NCBI GenBank assembly: GCA_017621075.1
Contig: JAGATV010000058.1
Span: 62,001-126,000 of the forward strand
Direction: 5' to 3'
DNA: 64,000 nt
From: Lachnospiraceae bacterium
GTDB lineage: Bacteria > Bacillota > Clostridia > Lachnospirales > Lachnospiraceae
In this document: piece after piece, positions 16,524 through 26,600 of the stretch
Layout of the letters: every line of letters starts with the position of its first letter
How positions within the stretch are numbered: position 1 is the stretch's first letter
Made by a program: the position numbers and the translations under genes
The notes under the pieces: model-generated
What the model saw: the letters and a program-made list of their open reading frames with translations, nothing else
Told to the model about the DNA's origin: nothing
The model's database searches: none

Positions 16524-17258
16524 TCATTTTGCGCCATCCGGGCTGTTCTTTTCTTCCCCGTTACGCTGGTTTTCTTCCAAAGCACCATTTAATGCCAGGA
16601 TCTTCGGGCCCACTTTTTCCATCACCTTGTCAGCCATCCGGTCCAGCTTATCCGCCGATTTTTTCCTGCCGATCAACACAAAGAAAGATTTTCCCACCAG
16701 ATATACGCCAACAATGCCAAACAGCGCTGCCGGCAGTGCTGCCAGCCCTACTGCAATAAGCATTCCAAATCCCATCAGCATCAGTGCCACTCCCATCAGG
16801 AACTGCATCCAAACGCCTTTGGCTCCCAGCGCTCCCAGCACAAAGGCCAGAGCCACTAGCGTGAAAATGATGCCGGTTCCCGCAACGATCATTCCCGTAG
16901 CCGAATCATTGTCTGAAAACTCTGTTTTTGCATGAGACGGATGTTCCGGGTCATAATATATTTTGACGATCTCTCCCTCATCCGGTTCAAAAACGGAACC
17001 ATCTTCTTCCATGACCTGATATACCACACCGTCTACCGCATACTGGTAAATGCCTTTGTAGATATCATCACCGTCCGAATCTTCTCCCTCCCAGACATCC
17101 ACCAGAATGCCCCGTGTCCGCTCACAGTTATCATAGAACTTTTTGTTGTCGATGCTCATGTTGATCCCATACACCATAAGCCCTATGCCGATCACCATGA
17201 CAAGCACCAGCCCGGCCCAGGACAATTTCTCTCCATTTGTCTTTACGGTCACTTTCAT
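16524..17258 (-). CDS. DUF3592-type membrane protein
   Basis: The 244-residue product has a transmembrane helix at ~14-33, an extracytoplasmic beta-rich domain (~40-115) with the DUF3592-like pattern (YQYAVDGVVYQV, then VKIYYDPEHPSHA), three further helices (~120-205), and a charged tail. DUF3592 proteins have no proven biochemical role. GGAGG before the ATG supports the start. It stands alone, transcribed away from the amidohydrolase operon. A perfect 14-bp palindrome (GGTGTTTAAACACC, 16491-16504) lies just after its stop; this has no loop, so it is not a terminator. Confidence 0.7.
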   Translation of the reverse strand: MKVTVKTNGEKLSWAGLVLVMVIGIGLMVYGINMSIDNKKFYDNCERTRGILVDVWEGEDSDGDDIYKGIYQYAVDGVVYQVMEEDGSVFEPDEGEIVKIYYDPEHPSHAKTEFSDNDSATGMIVAGTGIIFTLVALAFVLGALGAKGVWMQFLMGVALMLMGFGMLIAVGLAALPAALFGIVGVYLVGKSFFVLIGRKKSADKLDRMADKVMEKVGPKILALNGALEENQRNGEEKNSPDGAK

Positions 17259-17394
17259 TTTTATCCTCCCTCTTTGGTCCCTTGCGGAATTGATTTCTGA
17301 TAATTATAGCAGTTTTCTGATTATTTCAGTATACCATAAACATCCAAAATGGGCAACTGTAATACATCCATGATCTGCAGACACAAATCAGTGA

Positions 17395-17429
17395 TTTACA
17401 AATTTTCATTTAAAGGTTACTATAGTAAC
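17395..17429 (+). promoter_or_regulatory. Promoter with palindromic operator before the M20 amidohydrolase operon
   Basis: TTTACA (17395-17400), 17 nt, TACTAT (17418-17423). The perfect palindrome GTTACTATAGTAAC (17416-17429) covers the -10 box. A dimeric repressor bound there would block the promoter. No obvious regulator gene is adjacent. Confidence 0.6.
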
Positions 17430-17496
17430 ATAGTGGCGTGTTCGCCAAACAGCGTAACCGCACAGCAATCCCATCGACAAAAGGAGGCATCTTATC

Positions 17497-18720
17497 ATGG
17501 AAAACAATTTTTTACAGGAAGCGATTCAAGATAAAGAGAAGATGATTGCCGACAGACATTATCTCCATACCCACCCGGAAACAGGCTTTGACCTGACAGA
17601 TACCCGGGCTTATGTCACAAAACAGCTCACCGAGATGGGCTATGACCCCGTTCCCTGCGGCAGATCGGGCATCGTTGCCCTGGCAGGCGGCAAAAAGCCC
17701 GGAAAGGTCTTTCTGCTCAGAGGCGACATGGACGCTCTGCCCATCAGGGAGGAGGCGGATGTGGACTTTGCTTCCTGCAACGGAAAGATGCATGCATGCG
17801 GACATGACATGCATACCACCATGCTCTTAGAGGCAGCCCGCATCTTAAAGTCCCACGAGGAAGAGATCGAAGGCACCGTGAAGCTGATGTTCCAGCCGGC
17901 AGAGGAGATCTTTGAAGGCTCCCACGATATGATCGAGGCCGGGGTACTGAAAAATCCCGACGTGGACGCCGGACTGATGATCCACGTTATGGCCGGAATG
18001 CCTTTCCCCGTAGGTACAGCCGTTGTTTCCGACGGCGGTGTCAGCGCACCTGCTGCCGATTATTTTACCATCAACATCCAGGGCAAAGGCTGCCACGGCT
18101 CCATGCCCAATAACGGGATCGACCCCATCAATGTGGCAGCACATATCGTCATTGCCCTGCAGGAGATCCATGCAAGGGAGCTGGCGCTGGTGGATGACGC
18201 CGTGCTGACCATCGGCTCCATCCATGCCGGAAATGCCGGAAATGCCATTCCCGATACCGCCACTCTGTGCGGCACCATCCGTACTTATGATGAGGAGGTG
18301 AGGTCTGCTGTCAAGACCCGTATGTCCGAAATCTCTTCCCATGTTGCCGCTGCCTTCCGGGCGGAGGCTAATGTGGAGTTTGGAAGCGGCTGTCCCACTC
18401 TTAAGAACGATCCCGAACTGTCCGCATGTACTTTAAAGTATATCCGCGAACTGACCGGCCCCCATGCAGCCTTTTCCTCCGGAGAACTGGCCGCCATGTC
18501 AGGCGCCGGCAAAGCTTCCAAGAGCGCAGGCTCCGAGGACTTTGCTTATGTCAGCCAAAAGATTCCCACCATCATGCTGGCTCTGGCTGCCGGGCATCCC
18601 GAAAAAGGCTATCTGTATCCCCAGCACCATCCAAAGGTAAAATTTGATGAGGACGCACTGCCCACAGGTGCAGCAATTTACGCTTATGCAGCCATCCGCT
18701 GGCTGGAAGAACATAAATAG
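17497..18720 (+). CDS. M20-family amidohydrolase (HipO/AbgB-like)
   Basis: Di-metal amidohydrolase of the M20D group (407 residues, standard length), which removes acyl or aminoacyl groups from N-acyl amino acids or small peptides. Metal ligands appear in order: HTHPETGFD near residue 25, GDMDALPI, the CGHDMH cluster near residue 108, the catalytic PAEE near residue 133, and a late histidine in QHHPKVKFDE. The dimerisation domain occupies the middle. AAGGAGG precedes the ATG. It is the first gene of a three-gene operon with two membrane proteins, suggesting that they import its substrate or export a product. There is no signal peptide, so it is cytoplasmic. The exact substrate is unknown. Confidence 0.92.
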   Translation: MENNFLQEAIQDKEKMIADRHYLHTHPETGFDLTDTRAYVTKQLTEMGYDPVPCGRSGIVALAGGKKPGKVFLLRGDMDALPIREEADVDFASCNGKMHACGHDMHTTMLLEAARILKSHEEEIEGTVKLMFQPAEEIFEGSHDMIEAGVLKNPDVDAGLMIHVMAGMPFPVGTAVVSDGGVSAPAADYFTINIQGKGCHGSMPNNGIDPINVAAHIVIALQEIHARELALVDDAVLTIGSIHAGNAGNAIPDTATLCGTIRTYDEEVRSAVKTRMSEISSHVAAAFRAEANVEFGSGCPTLKNDPELSACTLKYIRELTGPHAAFSSGELAAMSGAGKASKSAGSEDFAYVSQKIPTIMLALAAGHPEKGYLYPQHHPKVKFDEDALPTGAAIYAYAAIRWLEEHK

Positions 18721-18758
18721 CACCAACAAGATACTTTACCAAGAAAGGAGTTTTCTCA

Positions 18759-19484
18759 ATGGAAAACATTACAACCATGAAGGACATCATCAACAGTCCT
18801 CTGCTCTTGACACTTGTCATTATCGGCCTGCTCTACATTGTGGCCTTTTCCCTAGTGTACCTGAAAAAGGCTTACACCCACTGTCTGGAGTTGGGCATCA
18901 CCAAGGAGGATATCCACAAGGTCATCAAATCCAGCATCGTCTTTTCCATCGTTCCCAGTCTCTCCATCGTGGTGGGCCTGTTCGTGCTGATCGCCGTTAT
19001 GGGCACGGTATGGAGCTGGTGGAGACTTTCCGTGATCGGCTCTCTGTCCTACGAGACCATGATTGCCAGCAGCGTATCTTCCGCCATCGGTTTTGATTCC
19101 ACAGCAGCCATGCTGGACCAGGCTACCGGCCGTCAGTTCGGTGTGGTGATGATCTTAATGAGCATCGGCATGCTCAGCGGATTCCTGATCCTGATCCCCT
19201 TCGGAAAGAAGCTGTCCTCCAGCGTAAGCAAATCCGAGCATTCCAGCAGTTGGAAATATGTGTTGAGCGGAACCTTCATGCTCTGCCTTTTCTCTGTCTA
19301 TATTCCGGTACTACTGTTCGGCGATACCATTCAGGCAGCCGTAATGCTCACCGGTCTGGTGATCGCACTGGCCCTGGGTGTGCTGGCCAAGAACCCCAAA
19401 CTTAAATGGGTGGGAGAGTTCATCATGGCTTTCTCCATGATCGGCGGTATGCTCTCCTCATTGTTCTGGACCAAGATATTCTAA
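18759..19484 (+). CDS. DUF5058-family polytopic membrane protein
   Basis: The 241-residue protein has about seven hydrophobic segments, with conserved-looking polar patches inside or near them (SYETMIASSVSSAIGFDSTA). It matches what I know as DUF5058, found next to M20 amidohydrolases in Clostridia. AAGGAG precedes the ATG, 38 nt after the amidohydrolase stop. A second polytopic protein follows 39 nt later. The pair is of similar size and could form the two halves of a transporter. No transport family signature is visible and the role is inferred only from context. Confidence 0.7.
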   Translation: MENITTMKDIINSPLLLTLVIIGLLYIVAFSLVYLKKAYTHCLELGITKEDIHKVIKSSIVFSIVPSLSIVVGLFVLIAVMGTVWSWWRLSVIGSLSYETMIASSVSSAIGFDSTAAMLDQATGRQFGVVMILMSIGMLSGFLILIPFGKKLSSSVSKSEHSSSWKYVLSGTFMLCLFSVYIPVLLFGDTIQAAVMLTGLVIALALGVLAKNPKLKWVGEFIMAFSMIGGMLSSLFWTKIF

Positions 19485-19523
19485 CAACAGTCATGCTCTG
19501 ATAAAGAAAGGCAGGTTTACAAT

Positions 19524-20273
19524 ATGAAAGATAAAAAGAATACTCCGACATTTACAGATTCCTTTCAGATATGGTGTCACAAATGGGGACGGATCGGAAC
19601 GCTGATCGCACTGATCTACATGATCGCTCTCCCCTTCATCGTACTGACCTATTTTGACAGTGTACCATCCTTGGGAGAAGTCATCAATGTGGGCACCATC
19701 AGCATCCTGATGATCTACATTCCCGTAGGATTTTCCGAAGCCTTAAGCTATACGCCCATTTTAGGCGGTTCCTCCTATCTGACCTTCATTACCGGCAATA
19801 TCATGAACCTGAAGCTTCCCTGCGCCGTAAATGCCATGAAGATCGCAAAAAAAGAACAGAACACCCCCGAGGGGGAAGCGATCGCTTCCGTCGGTGTGGC
19901 AGTCTGCTCCATCATGACTGTCATTATTCTGGCAATTGCAGCACTTCTCAGTACATGGATCAGCCCGGTATTTGAGCTGCCGGAAGTCAAGACAGCTTCC
20001 GAATATCTGATTCCTGCGCTGTTCGGTTCCTTGACACTGGGACTCTTTTCCAGCACCAACTCCGGCAAAAAGATCGTAAAGAACGGCATCATGGGCGTAG
20101 TTCCCGTGCTGGTGATCGTTTCCGTCATCTCCATAGCCATCCGCATCCTCACCGGCGGTTCTCTGTTTGGTATGATCGGCTTTTTGATCCTGGCAATGCT
20201 GCCCATCGCCATCATCTCTTCCCGGATCATGTGGAAGAAAGGCATCATCAAGGTGGTAGACAAGGAATCCTAA
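19524..20273 (+). CDS. Polytopic membrane protein, probable partner of the DUF5058 protein
   Basis: The 249-residue protein has about seven hydrophobic segments. Between them lie a polar, glycine-rich motif (YTPILGGSSYLTFITGNIMN) and a short cytoplasmic stretch (KIAKKEQNTPEGEAIASVG). A similar repeat-like patch (FGSLTLGLFSSTNSGKKIVK) occurs in the second half, hinting at an internal duplication of discontinuous helices as in many secondary transporters. It is the last gene of the amidohydrolase operon. Its stop codon directly abuts the stop codon of the convergent next gene, with no base between. I do not recognise the family; transport of the amidohydrolase substrate is a guess. Confidence 0.65.
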   Translation: MKDKKNTPTFTDSFQIWCHKWGRIGTLIALIYMIALPFIVLTYFDSVPSLGEVINVGTISILMIYIPVGFSEALSYTPILGGSSYLTFITGNIMNLKLPCAVNAMKIAKKEQNTPEGEAIASVGVAVCSIMTVIILAIAALLSTWISPVFELPEVKTASEYLIPALFGSLTLGLFSSTNSGKKIVKNGIMGVVPVLVIVSVISIAIRILTGGSLFGMIGFLILAMLPIAIISSRIMWKKGIIKVVDKES

Positions 20274-21896
20274 CTACATATGACCATCTCTTATGGGGAC
20301 TGCTACATACCAGTCCCCATGAGATGTCAGTTCAAAATCCTGTTCAAACAATTCTGCATCCGTAAAATAGATGATGTAAACGCTCTCCTGGGAAATAGCA
20401 TCATAATTGATGCGGGTATTGATACGGATCCCCTCTGTTTCAAAAGCAGCCGGGGCGGGCGGCACATCATATTCCACGGAAGCCAGATACGCAGAGGGCA
20501 GAGTCTCCGTATACAAAAGAAGTCTCGGCCACTGGGCTCCCTTTTCCACAGTGATCGCGGAAAGTCCTTTTTCCCTACAGGCAGTCATGGCGTCGTCCAC
20601 GCATTCCTCAAGTCCTGCCGCAAAATAAGCATCCACCACTTCCCTGTAATCTGTATAATAATCCCTTTGAAACAAGATCAGACAGCATACATAAACAGCA
20701 AGGATCACTCCGCCGCTTACATAAGCAAGCCATTCTTTCTTTCCCTTCAAAAAGGCAAGCACCTTCCATATCCCGTAAGCTTCACAGAGTACCAGGGGAA
20801 TATACAGGGAATTGATCTGATGCAGCACTGCCGGCACCAGCAGGCAGTTGAGCCCACCGCCCACTAAAGCAGCAAAAATATAATACTCATAAACAAATTT
20901 CTTTTGAAGGAGACTCACAAGCACCTTCCAAAGCAGGCACAATACCCCTATGACGATAAAGATGCGTCCGATATCGTAAAACAATCCCCAGGGGAGCAGG
21001 ATATCATAAGGACTTCCCGTATTCTGGTGCCACAGAAGGGAAAGCGCTCTCCTGAAATTGCTCCACATCTCCCGAAAACTTCCTGCGATCTCGCCACCCC
21101 TGTAGCCCCCCATCTTCGGAATGGTCAAAAATCCAAGCTCTATCTGTGGGATGATGTCCGAATTGACAAACACGAACAAAATCAGGGGCAGGGCAAGCCC
21201 AAACAGGATCAGCGCAGCTCCCAGGCTCTTTATGTCAATCTTTAATTTCTTGTGATAAAGTCCATACACAATCTGTAAAAACAGCATAACAGGAACAAGA
21301 GGCCATACCACCGCATAACAATAGAGACTGAGCCCATAGAAGAGGCCCGACAAAAGCAGATACTTTTCCTGCTCCAAGCCCCGGATGAAAAAGTACAGTC
21401 CAAAGATCAGAAAACCGGGTGCCAGGTTGGCATCCAGCCCCCACCTGGACATCATGATGTGCCAGGGGCAGACTGCCAGCAAGAACAGGCTGCACAGTCC
21501 TCCATTCCTGCCAAACATCCGCTTCATCATCAGATAGACCGCCCACAGTGTAAATACTGCCACCACCGCCTGAGGCAGCCTACTCAGGAAAGGCGTCACA
21601 TGACCGCCGTTTAAGGCAAGAATGGGCATCAAAAGCCACACATACAAGGCACTGTGGCCGTCGCCCCAGTCGGCCAGATATACCGGCATGACATGTCCTG
21701 CGGAATCCATTCCCTCATGAAGCAGGGCAAAGGCATTCCACGCCACAAAGCTCTCATCCTGGTGCATACCTCCCGGGACACCGCCCAGACAGACAAACCG
21801 AAGTCCCGTTCCCAAGACCAGCAATACAAACGGAAGGACCCACCCGGGTATCGCCTTCCACAAACTCTTTATTTTTGTCAGGTTCATTCTTGCCAT
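20274..21896 (-). CDS. GT39/ArnT-like integral membrane glycosyltransferase
   Basis: The 540-residue protein has about 11-12 transmembrane helices and an N-terminal loop with acidic residues (GGVPGGMHQDESFVAWNAF). This is the GT-C pattern, where the first extracellular loop carries the catalytic Asp/Glu. Such enzymes move sugars from lipid carriers to proteins, lipids or wall polymers outside the membrane. A ~130-residue extracellular C-terminal part ends the protein. AGGA lies 5 nt before the ATG at 21896. It follows, on the same strand, the 32-codon gene and the DUF6056-like gene. Donor and acceptor are unknown. Confidence 0.8.
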   Translation of the reverse strand: MARMNLTKIKSLWKAIPGWVLPFVLLVLGTGLRFVCLGGVPGGMHQDESFVAWNAFALLHEGMDSAGHVMPVYLADWGDGHSALYVWLLMPILALNGGHVTPFLSRLPQAVVAVFTLWAVYLMMKRMFGRNGGLCSLFLLAVCPWHIMMSRWGLDANLAPGFLIFGLYFFIRGLEQEKYLLLSGLFYGLSLYCYAVVWPLVPVMLFLQIVYGLYHKKLKIDIKSLGAALILFGLALPLILFVFVNSDIIPQIELGFLTIPKMGGYRGGEIAGSFREMWSNFRRALSLLWHQNTGSPYDILLPWGLFYDIGRIFIVIGVLCLLWKVLVSLLQKKFVYEYYIFAALVGGGLNCLLVPAVLHQINSLYIPLVLCEAYGIWKVLAFLKGKKEWLAYVSGGVILAVYVCCLILFQRDYYTDYREVVDAYFAAGLEECVDDAMTACREKGLSAITVEKGAQWPRLLLYTETLPSAYLASVEYDVPPAPAAFETEGIRINTRINYDAISQESVYIIYFTDAELFEQDFELTSHGDWYVAVPIRDGHM

Positions 21897-21983
21897 AGTA
21901 TCCTAGCTCCCATTTTGCAACTGCTGTCAGGACAAGTATAACAAACCTGCCTTTTTATTGTCAATGATGTGGGCACCGTCCCC

Positions 21984-22082
21984 TTATTCCAGGTATTCTC
22001 TATAGTCTTCCTCGCTGGCAAATAAAATATAGCATCCGTCCACCAGTCCCATATAACCGCCTGCTGTATGATATCCTTTCAT
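21984..22082 (-). CDS. 32-residue conserved-looking microprotein
   Basis: A short gene with an excellent AAGGAGG 8 nt before its ATG. It encodes MKGYHTAGGYMGLVDG followed by CYILFASEEDYREYLE. Aromatic and glycine-rich at the front and acidic at the back, it has no hydrophobic helix and looks like a small soluble domain. The pattern GYMG..G.Y.LFA(S/T)E.(D/E)Y.EY is one I associate with tiny uncharacterised Lachnospiraceae proteins. An in-frame ATG eight codons upstream (22106) would give 40 residues, but it lacks a ribosome-binding site and would place AAGGAGG inside the gene. The Shine-Dalgarno is one arm of a 12-bp hairpin (22091-22130). It lies between two membrane glycan-type genes. Function unknown. 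Confidence 0.7.
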   Translation of the reverse strand: MKGYHTAGGYMGLVDGCYILFASEEDYREYLE

Positions 22083-22090
22083 AAAAAGTA

Positions 22091-22130
22091 CCTCCTTATC
22101 AGTCATTGTTTCTTTGTTCTGATAAGAAGG
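22091..22130 (-). promoter_or_regulatory. Hairpin that pairs with the microprotein Shine-Dalgarno
   Basis: On the minus strand CCTTCTTATCAG (complement of 22119-22130) pairs along 12 positions, one of them G-U, with CTGATAAGGAGG (complement of 22091-22102), around a 16-nt A-rich loop. The 3' arm contains the full AAGGAGG of the microprotein. TACTTTTT follows, so the structure could also act as a weak terminator after the upstream gene. Confidence 0.65.
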
Positions 22131-22159
22131 TAACATTTTCAGAGTACCATAAAACTCTC

Positions 22160-23638
22160 TTAATATTGCACTCGGATAGAATTTTTGTTAAAATATCGGG
22201 CAATCCGCACATTGTTTTCGTTTTCCGCATCCCCGGTGAAATCTCCCACAAAGAGCATTTCCGGCTGATGCTCATAAGGCAGGAATACCACATCCTGCAC
22301 GGAAGGGTCCTTAAGGACCTTAAGCCGCTCCTGATACTCCTGTTCATATGCATAAGCTTCCCCGCTTAACAGGATACGCACTGCCTTCACAGAGCTGCAC
22401 CGGGCAAATTCCCCTGTTGCGATCCGGAAGATAAACAGGATACTTATGCTTACCGCCAGGATGCCAAAAGCCCTCTTACCGTTCGCTGCTTCCCTCTTAT
22501 GAGTCGGCCGCTCCTTCCCGGTCTTCGCCTCTGCCCGTCTGCTTTGCCATCTGTAGAACCAGCCCAGCAGATAGTAGTAGCCCATCAGAGTAAAGAGCAT
22601 GAATCCGTAGTAAACGATTGCCAAAGCCCTGGCAGGTCCCGTGGAATTCATGGCATAGAAAGTGGGGCAGGACATGGAACAGAAGATTCCGTACAGGTAA
22701 CCCAGCACAAGGACCGGATACTTGAAGGAAAAAGGAATCTTACCGTATGTTTTCCAGAAAAAGGGCGTCAGAAGGATTGCCGTCATGAACCACCAGCCCC
22801 TAAGCCAGGCCCACAGATAGGACAGCCCCTGCAGCAGAGATTTCAAAATGGCTTTTGTGGCAGACATATCCCACAATCCGTCCTGGCGGACCTGATTGCC
22901 CGGTGCCATTGCACTGACTGCCAGACCTGCCAGCAGAAGCACCGCCATGATACCGATGGCGATCCCTTTCTTAGAGCGCTTTTTTAGGAGAAACACCGAT
23001 GCCGTAAGGGTCAGCAGGATACAGGGCAGCAGCGACACATAGTTGCCCCCCGCCAAAAACAGGGAAAGCAGTGCCATCACAGGCAGATACCGCTTCCTGC
23101 CTGCGAGTATATATCTGCACAAGCTTCCAAAAAAGAACAGGGTCACTGCAAAGAACCCGGTATAGTACATGGACCCGTTGTACCAGAAAAAGGACTCTCC
23201 CTGAAAAGGCACGGTCTGTATGGTCAAAAGCACAAAGGCAGAGGACACTAAGCACCACAGATGCAGGGACCCCCTCAATACCCCGCACAGGATGGGCTTT
23301 AACAGATAGAAGACGCCGCCCGCATACAAAAGCAGCATCATAGCCGTCACCAGGCGGTATCCGCTCTCACCGAATACGTTGGGCGGCAGATACATCAGGA
23401 ACATGGCAGAATAGGTTCCCTGCCAGTGCACATATTCCCGGGCGACTCCTTTGGCCGCCTCCCCTACCACTGCAAAGATGCTCCCGGTCTCATTCCACAC
23501 CTGCTTCGTGGTTCCGGCATAGTAATAGTCATCCCCGGTGGGATGGTTGTACCGCCCCAGATACATCAGAATCAGAAGGCTTGCACATAACAGAAAGAAC
23601 AAACCATAGCTAACGATCTTCTCGCACTTTTGATACAT
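22160..23638 (-). CDS. DUF6056-like polytopic membrane protein (glycosyltransferase-like)
   Basis: The 492-residue protein has about 11-12 transmembrane helices. The first extracellular loop contains HPTGDDYYYAG with paired acidic residues, then a conserved-looking EYVHWQGTYSAMFLMYLPP. This arrangement resembles GT-C-type transferases and the DUF6056/GtrII-like group. A C-terminal soluble tail follows the last helix. A start 18 nt upstream is possible, but AAGGAGG lies 5-6 nt before the ATG at 23638, which overlaps the end of mfd by 29 nt. It is probably co-translated with mfd and followed by the microprotein and a GT39-like gene, which hints at a role in surface glycans. Confidence 0.65.
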   Translation of the reverse strand: MYQKCEKIVSYGLFFLLCASLLILMYLGRYNHPTGDDYYYAGTTKQVWNETGSIFAVVGEAAKGVAREYVHWQGTYSAMFLMYLPPNVFGESGYRLVTAMMLLLYAGGVFYLLKPILCGVLRGSLHLWCLVSSAFVLLTIQTVPFQGESFFWYNGSMYYTGFFAVTLFFFGSLCRYILAGRKRYLPVMALLSLFLAGGNYVSLLPCILLTLTASVFLLKKRSKKGIAIGIMAVLLLAGLAVSAMAPGNQVRQDGLWDMSATKAILKSLLQGLSYLWAWLRGWWFMTAILLTPFFWKTYGKIPFSFKYPVLVLGYLYGIFCSMSCPTFYAMNSTGPARALAIVYYGFMLFTLMGYYYLLGWFYRWQSRRAEAKTGKERPTHKREAANGKRAFGILAVSISILFIFRIATGEFARCSSVKAVRILLSGEAYAYEQEYQERLKVLKDPSVQDVVFLPYEHQPEMLFVGDFTGDAENENNVRIARYFNKNSIRVQY

Positions 23639-26600
23639 CGCTACCTCCTTTGTCAAGCAGCCCCCTCATCTCCTCTAAAAGTTCCTCCGTCTTTTCAAGC
23701 AGAAGTTCTCCATCCGTCTCCACCAGTCCGGTCTTTTTGTATTTGTAAGTAAAGAAGGGATTGCCGTAGGCAGTAAAGCTAAGGCTTTGTCCGTACTTTT
23801 TCAAAAGATCGGGGATACCGGAAGGGTCGATATCCGCATCCGGGCGGAACGTAAAGAGGATGCGTTCGTTCTTGCCCTTGATCTCCATCATATCCAGGCT
23901 GTGGGCCGCCACCCGGATCAGAGCGATCCTCAGCAGATTGTCCACGGATCTGGGAATGTCTCCGAAACGGTCCAACAGCTCATCCTTCATGTCATCCCGC
24001 TCCTTACCGTTCTCGATACCCGCAATTCTCTTGTAGATATCCAGCTTCTGGACTTCATTCATAATGTACTCCGGTGGGATATAAGCATCCACATCCAGAT
24101 CGACCGTGGTGGTAAAATCTGTTTTGACCGCAATGCCTTTCAGATTCTGTACTGCCTCATTGAGCATCTTGCAATACATATCATAACCCACGGCTTCCAT
24201 ATGTCCGTGCTGCTTCATTCCCAACAGATTGCCGGCTCCCCGGATCTCCAGGTCACGCATGGCGATCTTGAAGCCGCTGCCCAGATCCGTAAATTCCTTG
24301 ATGGCAGCCAGCCGTTTCTCTGCCACTTCCTTTAGCATCTTATCCCGTTTGTACATCAGGAATGCATAAGCCGTGCGGTTAGAACGCCCTACACGCCCCC
24401 GCAGCTGATAAAGCTGGGAAAGTCCCATATTGTCAGAATCATGGATGATCATGGTATTCACATTGGAAATATCCAGACCGGTCTCGATGATGGTAGTGGA
24501 TACCAGCACGTCGATCTCCCCGTTGATAAAGTCGTACATGATCTGTTCCAGCTCATGTTCCTTCATCTGACCGTGTGCAAAAGCAACGTTTGCCTCCGGC
24601 ACCAGCTTGGAAACAGCCGCAGCCACATCTGCAATATTATTCACCCGGTTGTAGACATAATACACCTGGCCATTCCTTGCAAGCTCCCTGGCAATGGCCT
24701 CACGCACCAGCTCCTCATTGTATTCACAGACAAAGGTCTGAATGGGCAGGCGGTCATTCGGCGCCTCCTCCAGCACACTCATATCCCGGATTCCCACAAG
24801 GCTCATGTGGAGCGTCCGGGGGATGGGAGTGGCCGTCAGGGTCAGCACATCCACATTTTCTTTCAGTTTCTTGATCTTTTCTTTATGGGCCACGCCAAAG
24901 CGCTGCTCCTCGTCTATAATCAGCAGTCCCAGGTCCTTGAATTTCACGTCATTTGACAATACCCTGTGGGTTCCGATGACAATATCCACCAAGCCCTTTT
25001 GCAGGTCTGTCACAGTCTTCTTTAACTGGGCAGCCGTGCGGAATCTGCTCATCAGGTCGATGCGCACGGGAAAATCCTTCATCCGCTGCACAAAAGTGGT
25101 ATAGTGCTGCTGGGCCAGGATAGTAGTGGGCACCAGATAGACCACCTGCTTGCCCTCCTGCACTGCCTTGAAGGCGGCACGGATGGCAATCTCCGTCTTG
25201 CCATAGCCCACATCACCGCAGATCAGCCGGTCCATGATCCTGGTACTCTCCATGTCCGCCTTGGTATCTGCGATGGCCGCCAGTTGGTCCTCGGTCTCCT
25301 CAAAGGGGAACATCTCCTCAAATTCCTTCTGCCAGACGGTATCCTTGCCGTACTGAAAGCCCTCGCTCTGCTGCCTTAAGGCATAGAGCTCCACCAGGTC
25401 CTTTGCCACCTCATTCACGGCACTGCGGACCCTTGTCTTGGTGCGCTCCCATTCCTTGGAGCCCAGTTTATTCAGCTTGGGCTTTTTGGCATCCGCAGAG
25501 GCATATTTCTGAAGGACATCAAGCCCTGTAGCCAGCACATACAGATTGCCTCCGTCCCGGTAAGAAATCTTGATATAGTCCTTGACCGTGTGCTCTACCT
25601 CTACCTTTTCAATGCCCTGATAAATACCCAGACCATGAGTCTCATGAACCACATAGTCCCCAACCTTCAGATCATTGAAATCATTGATCTTCTGGCCCTG
25701 ATATGTCTTTTTCTTTTTCTTCTTTTTCTTTTTGGCACCAAAAATATCCGTTTCCGTCAGTACCACGAACTTTAACAGCGGATACTCAAACCCCTTTCCC
25801 ACATAACCGTAATAGGTCAGCACTTCGCCGGGCAATACCTCCCGCATGGGGTCTTCCGTATATACCGCCGATATCTCCTGCTCTCTGAGATCCTCTGCCA
25901 GGCGCTTTGCCCTGGTCCTGGAGCCGGACAGAAGCAGTACCCGGTATCCTTTTTTCTTGAACTGTTTTAAATCCTTTAACAGGGCTTCAAAACTATTGTT
26001 ATAGGGGGCCACACTTCTGGCGTTGATGTCATACTTGTATTGAGGCCGAAAGAATCCGCTGCGGCTCTCCATGGTGGCTATGGTAGCCAGATTCCCCTTT
26101 TCCAGCCTGGCTGCGATCTGCTCACCGCTGTAAAGGATATCCATCTGACCGGGCAGGATATACCCCTTTTGGACCCGCTGTTCCATGCTCTCCCGAAATT
26201 CCAGTTCGACGGCATCGGCCTGTTCTTTCAGTCTGGCCGGTTCATCCAGAAAGAATGCCAGATTGTCGGACAGTTTCATGAGAAGTTCCGGCAGGGAAAC
26301 CAAGTCTTCATAAAAATAGCGGATGTAGCTGTCCAGATTCACCTTGCCGCGACACTCTGTCAGTTGTTCTTTCAGCTCCCCGGTCTGTACCGCGATCCTG
26401 TGGGCTTCCTCAGGCTGATGGGCATCCCGGAATAGTTTTTCCCGGGCCGCAGCTTCTTTTTCCAGCCTTTGCAGCCCTTTTTTGATCTGCTCCCTGTCAA
26501 GAAGGAACTCTGTGGCAGGGTAAATACTGATGCTTTCCAGCTTCTCAATGGAACGCTGGCTTAAGATATCGAAACTGCGGATGGAATCTATCTCATCTCC

